Assembly: GCA_029817715.1 (NCBI GenBank)
Contig: JARUPY010000465.1
Location: 682,001-746,000, forward strand
Source: Melastoma dodecandrum
Taxonomy: Eukaryota > Streptophyta > Magnoliopsida > Myrtales > Melastomataceae
Length of the DNA: 64,000 nt
Direction of reading: 5' to 3'
The position numbers and the translations under genes are program-made. Positions 10,873 to 19,932 of this stretch are shown here, piece by piece; position 1 is the first letter of the stretch; each line of letters begins with the position of its first letter. The notes under the pieces are model-generated. The model saw only the letters and a list, made by a program, of their open reading frames with translations. It searched no databases and was not told the origin of the DNA.

Positions 10873-11232
10873 AACACGATGGGAGTAACCGAATCCTGCA
10901 CCACACCATTAGTTGCCTGATTTCACTCAGGAGCTCCGCTGTTTCCAAACTGTGACCTGCTACTAGGTTAGTTCAGTCCTTCTCGGGTTTGTGTATTCTA
11001 TAATGCGGTTTCTTTTCCGATTAATGGTCCGAATGCAAGGAACTTCTGTCAATTCACGAGTATTTTAGGCAGTCGTGAAAAACCTGAAAGATGCCCATGA
11101 ACAAATTGACAAAGCCGTTTCGACTGCCCTGAGGGAAAGTAAGCCCGTGTACATCAGCATCAGCTGTAACTTACCTGGCATACATCACTCGACGTTCAGC
11201 AGAGAACCGATTCCATTTTCTATCTCAAACAG
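10873..11232 (+). pseudogene. PDC: Captured pyruvate decarboxylase fragment (two exon parts and an intron)
   Basis: The first part (10873-10966) reads SNRILHHTI, then, after a one-base loss, LPDFTQELRCFQTVTCY and a TAG where the family has a Gln codon, directly before a GT donor. The second part (11073-11232) follows an acceptor CAG and reads without interruption through LKDAHEQIDKAVSTALRESK, PVYISISCNLPGIHH and TFSREPIPF to a GT donor. Both match adjoining exons of plant PDC, the thiamine-diphosphate enzyme of ethanolic fermentation. The intron is still present, so genomic DNA was captured, not a cDNA. A frameshift and a nonsense codon rule out function as PDC. The second exon alone is still open. 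Confidence 0.85.
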
Positions 11233-11460
11233 GTATCGCCATCCGAAATTGACACGTGTGGGGAAGAATTCGAAATTGACAGTCAGGGGTTTATTTCATT
11301 CTTTCCTTAAAAGGTTTAGGGGCTCGAGCTAATTTTGGACTCTGTGAATCTTTTATATTTTTGGCTTAATTAGCAATTCTATCCTATACTTTTTTCATTT
11401 TTTCCGATCTATCCTATCGTTCGGGTAACGGTGATTTTTAACACCGTCATAGCCACGTGT

Positions 11461-11610
11461 GCGGATACGTCGGACTCGGTCAGAAAGGAAGCTAACGGAG
11501 GATAACGTCAAAATAACGCCTTAAGTACGGGTTACTGTAGGATACGTTTCAAACGACAGGATAGATAAGAAAAAATGGGTATAGTACATGATATAATTGC
11601 TAATTAGGCC
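11461..11610 (-). repeat. Right terminal inverted repeat of the MULE
   Basis: Reverse-complement partner of 10724-10872. A further partial copy of the terminus, in the same orientation as the left end, lies just inside at about 11363-11425. Confidence 0.8.
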
Positions 11611-11619
11611 TAAAATAAA
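11611..11619. repeat. Target-site duplication, right (9 bp)
   Basis: TAAAATAAA, identical to 10715-10723, directly after the terminal GGCC. Confidence 0.8.
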
Positions 11620-12411
11620 ATGTATTTCTTTGTCTGGAATCTTCTTAAGTAAAATGCATTCACATGTCACAAAAATAATTCTACCGTGAAGAATGATAGG
11701 GAAAACCTTTTTAATCTGGCCCATGATTGATAAAAATCCTCCACTTACATAAAAAAAAAACAAATACATATTCATTTGAATACGACAACGTTGCACGCAG
11801 ATATTTTCTTTTGTATATATATGAATAGTTGGGATGTGAAACTACTACTCCTCCTCCTCCACCTCCTTGAGAATATAGTTACAAAAAGATATGTAATGAC
11901 TTTGGAAACATAAAAAAACTAGGGAAGGAAACCAGATGTGAACCAAACTAAGTTTCATGGGTTTCAAGTCTGCAATGATTTTGGTGAAGTCATGTACAAT
12001 CCATCTACAAGTGACAGCCATGAGTTTAGTTTAACAGCTGTGACATGTACCACCAAATAAAAATCTTTTAGGTAGATCCCCTGAAATTCGGCCATTCAAA
12101 TAAAAGTCAATCCAGTAAAAAAAATAAATAAAAATTGTCCAAAACCCTCTTCCCAATTTACATCCAGTTTTTGGCACACACATACATCAAAGCATACGAG
12201 TCAAAAACTCCTGAATTTTAATCAGAATATGGTGGGTGCGGTGGCATGAAGGATTGTTTAGTAATATAAAAAGTGAAGAATGGGGGAATGATATTTAGAC
12301 TTTGTGAATGTTTTTGTTTTTGAGGTAATTATATTTGGGATGGAATTGCATGTAACCCTTTACCTGTACCTATAGAGTTTACTTGAATCACATTTTTAGG
12401 TAATAACATTC
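11620..12411. other. Intergenic region before second wall-protein gene
   Basis: AT-rich, with A-runs and small CTC repeats at 11848-11865. No gene or RNA recognised. Confidence 0.5.
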
Positions 12412-12490
12412 AGGACTGCCAAACTTTCTTTCAAGGAGTTGCCTAACACAAACCCATACACACACAAAGAGATTGGGGGGGCTATATAAA
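12412..12490 (+). promoter_or_regulatory. Promoter of second wall-protein gene: shared block plus TATA box
   Basis: A clear TATATAAA lies at 12483-12490, 88 bases before the start codon. The block 12412-12450 (GCCAAACTT, then AAGGAGTTGCCTAACA) matches 8341-8380 upstream of the first copy. Confidence 0.6.
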
Positions 12491-12577
12491 GCCATGAGAT
12501 ATGGGGAGTTACCAAGAAGAAGAAGAAGAAAAAGACAAAGGAAAGAAGTTTAGACCCCAAGAGGGGTTTGGGGGGGT

Positions 12578-15478
12578 GTGATGATGATGATGAGTTACAA
12601 AATGAGGGGAAGTGTTAGTGTATGGTTTGTGGCAACGGTGTTGTTAACACTGAGTTGGTCTCCCGCGAAAACGGTAGCCAACTTCTTCCCGTTGCCCCCA
12701 ATCATATTTCCTCCAATCAATCCCTTACCCCCACTCCCATTCCCCCCATTCCCTTTTAGTCCTAGATTTCCTCCACCTCCCCCTCCATCACCACCTCCTC
12801 CATCTCCACCACCACCATCACCACCTCCGCCACCACCATCTCCACCTCCCCCATCTCCACCTCCTCCACCACGGAAATCTCCACCACGGAAATCTCCACC
12901 TCCACCTCCCCCACTGAAATCCCCGCCTCCCCCGCCTCCATCGCCACCCCCTCCATCTCCTCCCCCGCCACCTTCTCCGCCTCCACCATCACCTCCGCCG
13001 CCATCTCCCCCACCTCCGTCGCCACCCCCGCCATCCCCGCCTCCTCCATCTCCACCGCCTCCATCGCCACCCCCGCCACCTTCGCCGCCTCCCCCATCAC
13101 CCCCTCCTCCGTCACCGCCTCCGCCATCGCCACCACCTCCTCCGCCACCACGGAAATCTCCACATCCTCCGCCACGGAAATCTCCACCTCCACCATTGAA
13201 ATCCCCGCCTCCCCCGCCTCCATCGCCACCCCCTCCATCTCCTCCCCCACCACCTTCTCCGCCTCCACCATCGCCTCCGCCACCACCATCTCCACCTCCA
13301 CCATCTCCACCGCCACCCCCTCCTCCACCACGAAAATCACCACCTCCACCGCCGCCGCCAGCGCCCCCACCTCCGTCGCCACCCCCGCCATCCCCGCCTC
13401 CTCCATCTCCACCACCTCCATCGCCACCCCCGCCACCTTCGCCGCCTCCCCCATCACCCCCTCCTCCGTCACCGCCTCCGCCATCGCCACCACCTCCTCC
13501 ACCACGAAAATCACCACCTCCTCCGCCACCGCCATCCCCGCCACCTCCTTCCCCGCCTCCTCCGTCTCCCCCACCCCCGTCGCCACCACCACCACCTTCG
13601 CCGCCTCCCCCATCGCCGCCGCCTCCTCCTCCCCCACGAAAATCACCCCCTCCACCGCCACCTCCGTCGCCTCCACCACCACCTCCCCCACCCCCCCCAT
13701 CACCACCACCTCCTCCCCCGCCCCCTTCACCACCTCCACCATCGCCTCCTCCGCCGTCGCCACCACCCCCGTCACCCCCGCCCCCACCATCGCCTCCTCC
13801 TCCGTCACCTCCACCGCCACCATCACCCCCTCCACCGTCCCCATCGCCTCCCCCTCCATCACCACCTCCCCCTCCCCCACCACCTTCGCCGCCTCCCCCG
13901 TCCCCACCCCCTCCTCCATCGCCTCCGCCGCCGTCGCCTCCTCCTCCGTCACCACCACCCCCATCGCCGCCACCGCCACCTTCGCCACCTCCTCCATCCC
14001 CCCCGCCGCCACCCCCGTCACCCCCTCCGCCATCGCCACCACCATCGCCTCCCCCTCCATCACCACCTCCCCCTCCCCCACCACCTTCGCCACCTCCCCC
14101 GTCCCCACCCCCTCCTCCATCGCCTCCGCCGCCGTCGCCTCCTCCTCCGTCACCACCACCCCCATCGCCGCCACCCACCGCCACCTTCGCCACCTCCTCC
14201 ATCCCCCCCGCCGCCACCCCCGTCACCCCCTCCGCCGCCTCCTCCACCACCCCGGTCTCCTCCTCCTCCGCCACCATCACCCCCTCCTCCGTCACCACCA
14301 CCACCTTCGCCACCACCCCCACCATCGCCTCCTCCGCCATCACCTCCGCCACCGCCATCCCCACCTCCCCCATCTCCGCCACCTCCCCCATCGCCCCCTC
14401 CTCCATCACCACCTCCCCCTCCACCACCACCTTCTCCACCTCCCCCATCCCCACCCCCCCCGCCTCCGCCACCAACCCCCCCTCCTCCCTCACCGCCACC
14501 CCCATCGCCGCCGCCGCCACCTCCTCCATCTCCACCGCCACCACCACCACCACCACCCCCGTCCCCCCCTCCTCCATCGCCACCACCTCCTCCACCACCA
14601 CCTTCTCCACCTCCCCCATCCCCACCCCCTCCGCCATCGCCTCCCCCACCATCGCCCCCTCCTCCATCACCTCCACCCCCATCGCCACCGCCGCCACCTT
14701 CACCACCTCCTCCATCTCCACCGCCGCCGCCACCACCACCACCCCCGTCCCCCCCTCCTCCATCGCCACCCCCGCCACCTTCGCCACCTCCTCCATCCCC
14801 CCCGCCGCCACCCCCGTCACCCCCTCCGCCATCGCCACCACCCCCGTCTCCGCCTCCTCCACCACCCCGGTCTCCTCCTCCTCCGCCACCATCGCCTCCT
14901 CCGCCATCACCTCCGCCACCGCCATCCCCACCTCCCCCATCTCCGCCCCCTCCTCCATCGCCCCCTCCTCCATCACCACCTCCCCCTCCACCACCACCTT
15001 CTCCACCTCCCCCATCCCCACCCCCTCCGCCATCGCCTCCCCCACCATCGCCCCCTCCTCTGTCACCTCCACCCCCATCGCCACCGCCACCACCTTCACC
15101 ACCTCCTCCATCTCCACCGCCGCCACCACCTCCTCCTCCGCCACCATCGCCTCCACCACCGTCACCTCCTCCTCCATCTCCACCACCTCCATCCCCGCCC
15201 CCCCCACCCCCGCCTCCCCCACCATCGCCCCCTCCTCCGTCGCCGCCACCCCCATCGCCACCGCCACCACCTTCGCCACCTCCCCCATCCCCGCCTCCTC
15301 CACCACCTCGGTCTCCTCCTCCCCCGCCACCATCACCCCCTCCCCCGTCACCACCACCCCCGTCGCCTCCTCCCCCTCCATCGCCTCCTCCACCTTCCCC
15401 ACCACCGCCACCTCCACCTTCTCCACCCCCTCCATCTCCGCCACCCCCATCACCTCCACCCCCTCCCCCTCCACGTAA
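12578..15478 (+). CDS. Hydroxyproline-rich Ser-Pro(n) wall protein, copy 2, frame broken in the repeat
   Basis: The frame opens with an M-rich start, a signal peptide (MRGSVSVWFVATVLLTLSW) and an FPP/IFPP segment like copy 1, then about 530 residues of Ser-Pro(3-6) repeats with PRKS blocks. At about 14174-14177 a tandem duplicate of 201 bases carries four extra bases (CCCA) that its earlier copy (around 13970) lacks. From there the same DNA is read one base off, giving about 430 residues rich in Thr, Ala, Ser and Val, to the TAA at 15476-15478. In the shifted frame the Ser-Pro pattern continues unbroken to a TGA at 15507-15509, ending PRKAPRSPDGGR. The tail matches the end of copy 1, so the Pro frame is ancestral. 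Either the allele is frame-shifted, or the four bases are an assembly error in a very repetitive stretch. Other start choice: the ATG of MRGSVS. Confidence 0.7.
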   Translation: MMMMMSYKMRGSVSVWFVATVLLTLSWSPAKTVANFFPLPPIIFPPINPLPPLPFPPFPFSPRFPPPPPPSPPPPSPPPPSPPPPPPSPPPPSPPPPPRKSPPRKSPPPPPPLKSPPPPPPSPPPPSPPPPPSPPPPSPPPPSPPPPSPPPPSPPPPSPPPPSPPPPPSPPPPSPPPPSPPPPSPPPPPPPRKSPHPPPRKSPPPPLKSPPPPPPSPPPPSPPPPPSPPPPSPPPPPSPPPPSPPPPPPPPRKSPPPPPPPAPPPPSPPPPSPPPPSPPPPSPPPPPSPPPPSPPPPSPPPPSPPPPPPRKSPPPPPPPSPPPPSPPPPSPPPPSPPPPPSPPPPSPPPPPPPRKSPPPPPPPSPPPPPPPPPPSPPPPPPPPSPPPPSPPPPSPPPPSPPPPPSPPPPSPPPPPSPPPPSPSPPPPSPPPPPPPPSPPPPSPPPPPSPPPPSPPPPSPPPPSPPPPPSPPPPSPPPPPPSPPPPSPPPSPPPPSPPPPPPPPSPPPPSPPPPPSPPPPSPPPPSPPPPSPPPTATFATSSIPPAATPVTPSAASSTTPVSSSSATITPSSVTTTTFATTPTIASSAITSATAIPTSPISATSPIAPSSITTSPSTTTFSTSPIPTPPASATNPPSSLTATPIAAAATSSISTATTTTTTPVPPSSIATTSSTTTFSTSPIPTPSAIASPTIAPSSITSTPIATAATFTTSSISTAAATTTTPVPPSSIATPATFATSSIPPAATPVTPSAIATTPVSASSTTPVSSSSATIASSAITSATAIPTSPISAPSSIAPSSITTSPSTTTFSTSPIPTPSAIASPTIAPSSVTSTPIATATTFTTSSISTAATTSSSATIASTTVTSSSISTTSIPAPPTPASPTIAPSSVAATPIATATTFATSPIPASSTTSVSSSPATITPSPVTTTPVASSPSIASSTFPTTATSTFSTPSISATPITSTPSPST
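13850..14260. repeat. 201-bp tandem duplication inside wall-protein copy 2
   Basis: The segment around 13851 recurs at 14052, an offset of 201 bases (67 codons). After the extra CCCA in the second copy the offset becomes 205. Confidence 0.7.
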
Positions 15479-15509
15479 AGCACCTCGCTCGCCAGATGGA
15501 GGTCGTTGA

Positions 15510-16110
15510 TTTGGACATCCTCCGCAGTCGCCTTTCTAGCAGCATGATACCTCCCCACTCTTATCCAGCAGTTGCACCCGGTTTCATATGAGAATCATCT
15601 GCATTCTCAAGTCTTACTAAGATTATACCCTTACTATACTCCTTATAAATCATAAACAGTCATTACCGTGTTTCCTACTTATCCCAATATTTTGGGATTG
15701 TCTTACAAGGTGTTCGTTACGTTACGACACTACTAAATGGAAAATAACATCCCTCTCGTATCGTGGGATTTCTCTCCTTTTACGTTTTAAATGTAACACT
15801 TTCGTCCGTCGCCCGCGCATGACAACAACCAATGACACGCCAGACAACCTCGTCTTGCTGTGCCTACCATAATTCTTTTTATTTTATATTAAGATCTAAT
15901 TCCTTCTTTATTGGTTTCTTAGTAAAAAGCATTGGACACTTCACCATACCAACACAAAAAGCACACATCCATAAATCCCCCTCATCCATTATTACCATAA
16001 CTCTCTTCTCAAATTCATTCACCAAATCCCCATCATACAAAAAAAAAAAACCCCATTTTTCTTTAAGACCATAATAAAAATAAAATTAGGAGAAAAAGAA
16101 AAGGAATTAG
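15510..16110. other. Intergenic region, wall-protein copy 2 3' flank and 5' flank of next gene
   Basis: No gene supported. A-rich leader with an A run at about 16040-16049 directly before the next start codon. Confidence 0.5.
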
Positions 16111-16644
16111 ATGGATCCACATGATATTATTAACCCATCAACCCATCAGCACGCTGCCGGGGACTCCGACCCCGCCCTACCAGCCTTCCATCACCCCAAT
16201 GGGTTCCCAACCTCCCCGACCCTCGCCCCCTCGTCCAACATCGAGATGGTCTCGTTCAGCGGCACGTCCTACATCTCCCTCCGCGACCTGCTCCCTTCCC
16301 TCGCCTCTGCTGCTCCGGTCCCTTTCCCCCGCCCCCCGTCCTATGACTCGGCCTGGTGCGAGATCCCCATCAAGAACCCCCTCGTGAAGCACGCCGCCAT
16401 CGCTTACCTTCAGCCGATGTCCTCTGCCCCTGCCGTGGCTGAGGGGAGGGGCATCCTGGGGGCAATAGTGGATAGGTGCGCGTACGGTTGCTGTGGCGTG
16501 GGGGAGGATGGGTCTTGCTGCTTGTGGTGGTTGGGGGACGTCTTCGCAAGGACGGCCAGGCGGGCTGGGATCGGATGGGACGCTCCGAACGACAATGATC
16601 TGGGAGACGATGACGACGAGGACGACGAGGGTGGGGATGACTGA
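16111..16644 (+). CDS. Small plant-specific protein of unknown function
   Basis: A single-exon frame of 177 aa with strong GC-biased codon use against AT-rich flanks, which supports real coding. A Pro/Ser/His-rich N-terminal part is followed by FSGTSYISLRDLLPS and then IPIKNPLVKHAAIAYLQPM. I recognise the latter as the conserved core of a plant-specific family of short proteins with no assigned biochemistry. A Cys-rich stretch (CAYGCCGVGEDGSCCLWW) follows, and the C-terminus is a run of Asp/Glu. No signal peptide or membrane segment is evident. The start at 16111 fits: MDPHD directly follows an A-rich leader. I do not propose a function. Confidence 0.75.
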   Translation: MDPHDIINPSTHQHAAGDSDPALPAFHHPNGFPTSPTLAPSSNIEMVSFSGTSYISLRDLLPSLASAAPVPFPRPPSYDSAWCEIPIKNPLVKHAAIAYLQPMSSAPAVAEGRGILGAIVDRCAYGCCGVGEDGSCCLWWLGDVFARTARRAGIGWDAPNDNDLGDDDDEDDEGGDD

Positions 16645-16929
16645 GGTAGTTAGTTGAGCAACTGAGTGTTCAATGCTTGGAACGGTAGTTAGGAAGAGAC
16701 AGCGTGGTGTGTACATACATCAAATATATTGGAATTGACCGGGTGATTCAGTAACACGTTACATTCTCTAATATATTATACTAATATTAATCTCCTAATG
16801 GGATGTACGATGATTGACTAATTAATTGGTTTGTATAAATGGGCTGGGCCTTCTGCTGCACAGGCCTATTCCGAAGGCCATTATTAGGCCCGGCCCACTT
16901 ATGCTCATTCTAGTAGGCACTCACAATTT
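16645..16929. other. Intergenic region
   Basis: 3' flank of the small gene; nothing else seen. Confidence 0.5.
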
Positions 16930-18225
16930 AATTTATCAAGGCGGTGACGACGGTTAGCGAAGTTCCTTCTCCCTCCTTGCTATCTTTCTCTCTCCTCGGC
17001 GTGACGGTTACTCTCCCGACTGAGGAGACGAGCGGCGACGGCGGCCGGAGCTAGAGCCTTCGGAGGAGCAGGATAGTGGTAATGCCCCTTCCCGTCCTGG
17101 CGACGGTATTCCTCTGCGTATTCTCCGACTTCATCGTCATCTCGGCTATCTCGACTCTCTGTCCTGTCGCCACGGACGATCGCTGCTCCCTTATCTTGAT
17201 TCAGACAGACTGCGTCTTTAGGATTGATATCGGCTGCTTTTTTGTTCATATTGAATAACTTGCGATTTGATATCGTCTCTGTCCATGAAACAAGAATCTA
17301 GGCATTAGAGTTTTTTGTTTTTTGGTCAAGATTATACAATTTTCATCTTCTTTTTTGGCTTTTGATGATTCTTGTGATCACTGAGACTCGATGTAGAAAT
17401 CTTGATCATTTTCTGAATGTTTGAGTATATTTGCTACAGTTGAATATGGTTAGGATTGTAATTAGACCGGTCAATTCTTGATTAGACGAACGCGGGATGC
17501 ATTCTAATTGTTTACGTACTGTTAAATTCAAGCTTTCTGTCCAGGATCGTTTTACATCTTGTCGGAGATATAAGCGTGGATGTGATTTCCATAAACCTAC
17601 TGAAAAAGAGGTACCTAATATTCAAAACCTAACTATCTCTGCCTCAATTTGATTTTTTAGGGTTGTGATGTTTCTTATTATCAATTGGATGGTTAATCTG
17701 GTTTGAATGTGGTGTTTTGGTTTGCAGGTGATAGGGATGGAAATAGTTGTCCCGCCGATACGGAATATTGTCAAACAAGTACTGGAGGAGGCCACTGCTC
17801 TCCCATCTCCATGACGTCTAGTAAATGCCTTCCTTTTCTTTGTGCCGGTGCGTGTAATCATACCCACCAACAATTATCTGGCTGATGCTGTTTGGGTTGT
17901 TGGACCACTGCCCACATATAGTGTTTGGTGTTTACACATGATTATTCTTCAGGGCACTAATGTAAGTTGCTCCAATTGTGGGTTCTTCTGTCGGTCTAAT
18001 AAGTCAGCATCAAACTTTGTACAAACTCAGTGGTCGGTAAATTCAACTAATTGTAACAAAATTTAAGAGTAGATTAGTTTAATTAAAATGTTCTATGGAA
18101 TGAAATTTGTTAATTGATATTGACTGATTTTATATTCGTTTGTTTTTGTGATCTTGGTTCACAGGTTGTTATTACAAATGCAGAGCAGTAATGTGCTATG
18201 GAAAGAATGATGAAACAGCCAACTG
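16930..18225 (+). other. Unresolved, possibly transcribed locus with exon-like pieces
   Basis: A CT-rich, leader-like stretch at 16960-17060 ends near a GTAATG donor-like site (17078). An exon-like piece at about 17729-17820 sits between TTTGCAG and GTAAATG; it contains a 25-codon frame starting at 17739 (MEIVVPPIRNIVKQVL). In another frame it is Cys-rich (CPADTEYCQTSTGGGHC). A second piece at about 18166-18224 lies between TTCACAG and GTAAGC and can read CYYKCRAVMCYGKNDETANW. The pieces have good splice context but no family I recognise and no secure start. It could be a short-protein gene, a long non-coding RNA, or chance. Confidence 0.3.
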
Positions 18226-18340
18226 GGTAAGCATTAACGTGTTTGCACTTCATGTGTTAGTGAATAATAATTTGTGGAACTTTTTTGGCAGCAATAATGA
18301 TGTAATTCCCGGAGACTGGGTAAGCATTAACGTGTTTGCA
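18222..18340. repeat. 26-bp direct repeat pair spanning a donor-like site
   Basis: 18222-18247 and 18315-18340 are identical over 26 bases (ACTGGGTAAGCATTAACGTG and six more), spaced 93 bases apart. Both copies contain the same GTAAGC donor-like site. Confidence 0.8.
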
Positions 18341-19343
18341 GTTCCTCAATAATTTCTTCGTAGCCTATTCGCTTATGCATAGCAAACGCATGGAAATCAT
18401 GACAGGGTAGGTAAGACCTAGGGGTGCCTAGCAGGGATAAGCTCTTCCATCAGTAATATTCAGTCCTCTTTCAGGAAAACTTAATGAGTGCTTATTTCGT
18501 TTATCTGCTCTCATTTCTACCCAATTTAATTCGTTGTATGCCATGTGCTGAGAAGGATTAGATAAGGAACTAGAAAGAGAAAACTCTTAGGTTGATTTCC
18601 AAAATCAGGGGAAATGTCCTTTTACCTGTAATGTATGAAGTAGGGTCTTCAATCTACCAAACAATAGGATATTACGGAATCTATACGGGAAGGACTTCTC
18701 CTCAGAAGAAGATTCCACTAATATTTAGGGGTGAGAAGAAGGTTGGGTGAGCTCAAACGTTTTCTTTGAATGGTTGTTGGCTCTTGTAGTTGACCGAGTT
18801 TGTTTTATTACTGCAGTGCTTGTCAGTTCCTACATCTCGTATGCGAGCACCGTTAATGTTTAAATCTATTGGTTTTGGTCATAAGCTCCACTATTTTATC
18901 TAAATTAGTTTAAAATTACCCTGGAAATTACCGTAAAACAAAATAAATAAATATCAAATGAGCAAGTGTGAAAATGGATGAAAATCTTTGGAACCAGGTG
19001 ACAATGTAACACCAATCATGCAATTCTGTTAAGGCGTTTTAGGCTGAAGTAGATAATTCCGTTTATTCCGAAGGTTTCGTAGGAATACAAGGAGGTGTTG
19101 AATAGGCTACGCCGAGACAAGTGGATCTTTTTAGGAGGTGATGAATTTTCTTTCATCGATTTCGAGGGTAACGTGCAATTTGGATAATATCACGAGGCAA
19201 AGTCCAAAAAACTAAGCGTAGTTGTCGTGTATTATGCGTAAAGACCGTGGGTCCATTTCTAATGAAATGGAAAGTGTCCAGCTAGATGTTCTATTTTTTA
19301 ATCAGTTGGAATTTTTCTCATTATCTTAATTACGGTAAAATTG
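18341..19343. other. Intergenic region
   Basis: AT-rich; no gene, RNA or clear transposon terminus recognised. Confidence 0.5.
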
Positions 19344-19593
19344 AACAATACTTGAGGTGATATCGAATGTCTAGCTCTAGACCGGTTGAAGCTTGGACAG
19401 GAAATGTAGGAAGATTATATAGAAATACGATTAATTTTGAAAAAAAATCGTAAAATATAGTTTTAGCTTAAAAAATATTTAAAATATTTTCTAACCACGA
19501 TATTGAAAATATAGAAAAAGTCGCCGTTCATGTCACGACACTTTTAAATTCCACTTAAGGTGATTTACTAAATGAGCAATATGAACAACGACA
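19344..19593 (+). repeat. 250-bp direct repeat, copy 1
   Basis: Begins AACAATACTTGAGGTGATAT and ends at AACGACA. It recurs with few changes at 19625-19874, an offset of 281 bases. Confidence 0.85.
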
Positions 19594-19624
19594 ATGCCAT
19601 GATATTGCTAGCGCCACTTATCTA

Positions 19625-19874
19625 AACAATACTTGAGGTGATATCGAATGTCTAGCTTTAGACCGGTTGAAGCGTGGACAGGAAATGTAGGAAGATTATA
19701 TGGAAATACGATTAATTTAAAAAAAAAATCGTAAAATATAATTTTAGCTTCAAAAATATTTAAAATATTTTCGAACCACTATATTGAAAATATAAAAAAA
19801 GTCGCAGTTCATGTCACGACACTTTTAAATTCCACTTAAGGTGATATACTAAATGAGCAATATAAACAACGACA
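19625..19874 (+). repeat. 250-bp direct repeat, copy 2
   Basis: Second copy, 31 bases after the first. It is followed within 20 bases by the hairpin at 19893-19932. Confidence 0.85.
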
Positions 19875-19892
19875 CTTTCTAATATTATCACG

Positions 19893-19932
19893 GTTTGGGA
19901 TCGCGATTATTTTCATTATCGCGATCCGAAAC
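19893..19932. repeat. Inverted repeat with 15-bp arms
   Basis: Arms 19893-19907 (GTTTGGGATCGCGAT) and 19918-19932 (ATCGCGATCCGAAAC) pair at 14 of 15 positions around a 10-base loop. The GATCGCGATC-type core resembles ends of plant MITEs, but no target duplication was found. Confidence 0.6.

Larger units (their letters stand above)
10724..11610. mobile_element. Pack-MULE-like element (Mutator type) carrying a PDC gene fragment
   Basis: The element begins and ends with GGCC as inverted termini. The first ~150 bases (10724-10872) and the reverse complement of the last 150 (11461-11610) align throughout at roughly 80% or better by eye, with shared blocks such as ATATCATGTACTATACCC and CGTTTGAAACGTATC. 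It is flanked by a perfect 9-base direct duplication, TAAAATAAA, at 10715-10723 and 11611-11619. A 9-base target duplication and long terminal inverted repeats are the hallmarks of Mutator-like elements. There is no transposase. The interior instead starts with pyruvate decarboxylase sequence immediately after the left repeat. That fits a non-autonomous gene-capturing Pack-MULE of 887 bp, inserted between two wall-protein paralogues. Confidence 0.85.

Noticed and set aside
12595..15558. Very long minus-strand frame (987 codons), Gly-rich in part
   Set aside because: It is the complement of the Pro/Ser repeat: CCN codons give GGN on the other strand. It has no start context or domain.
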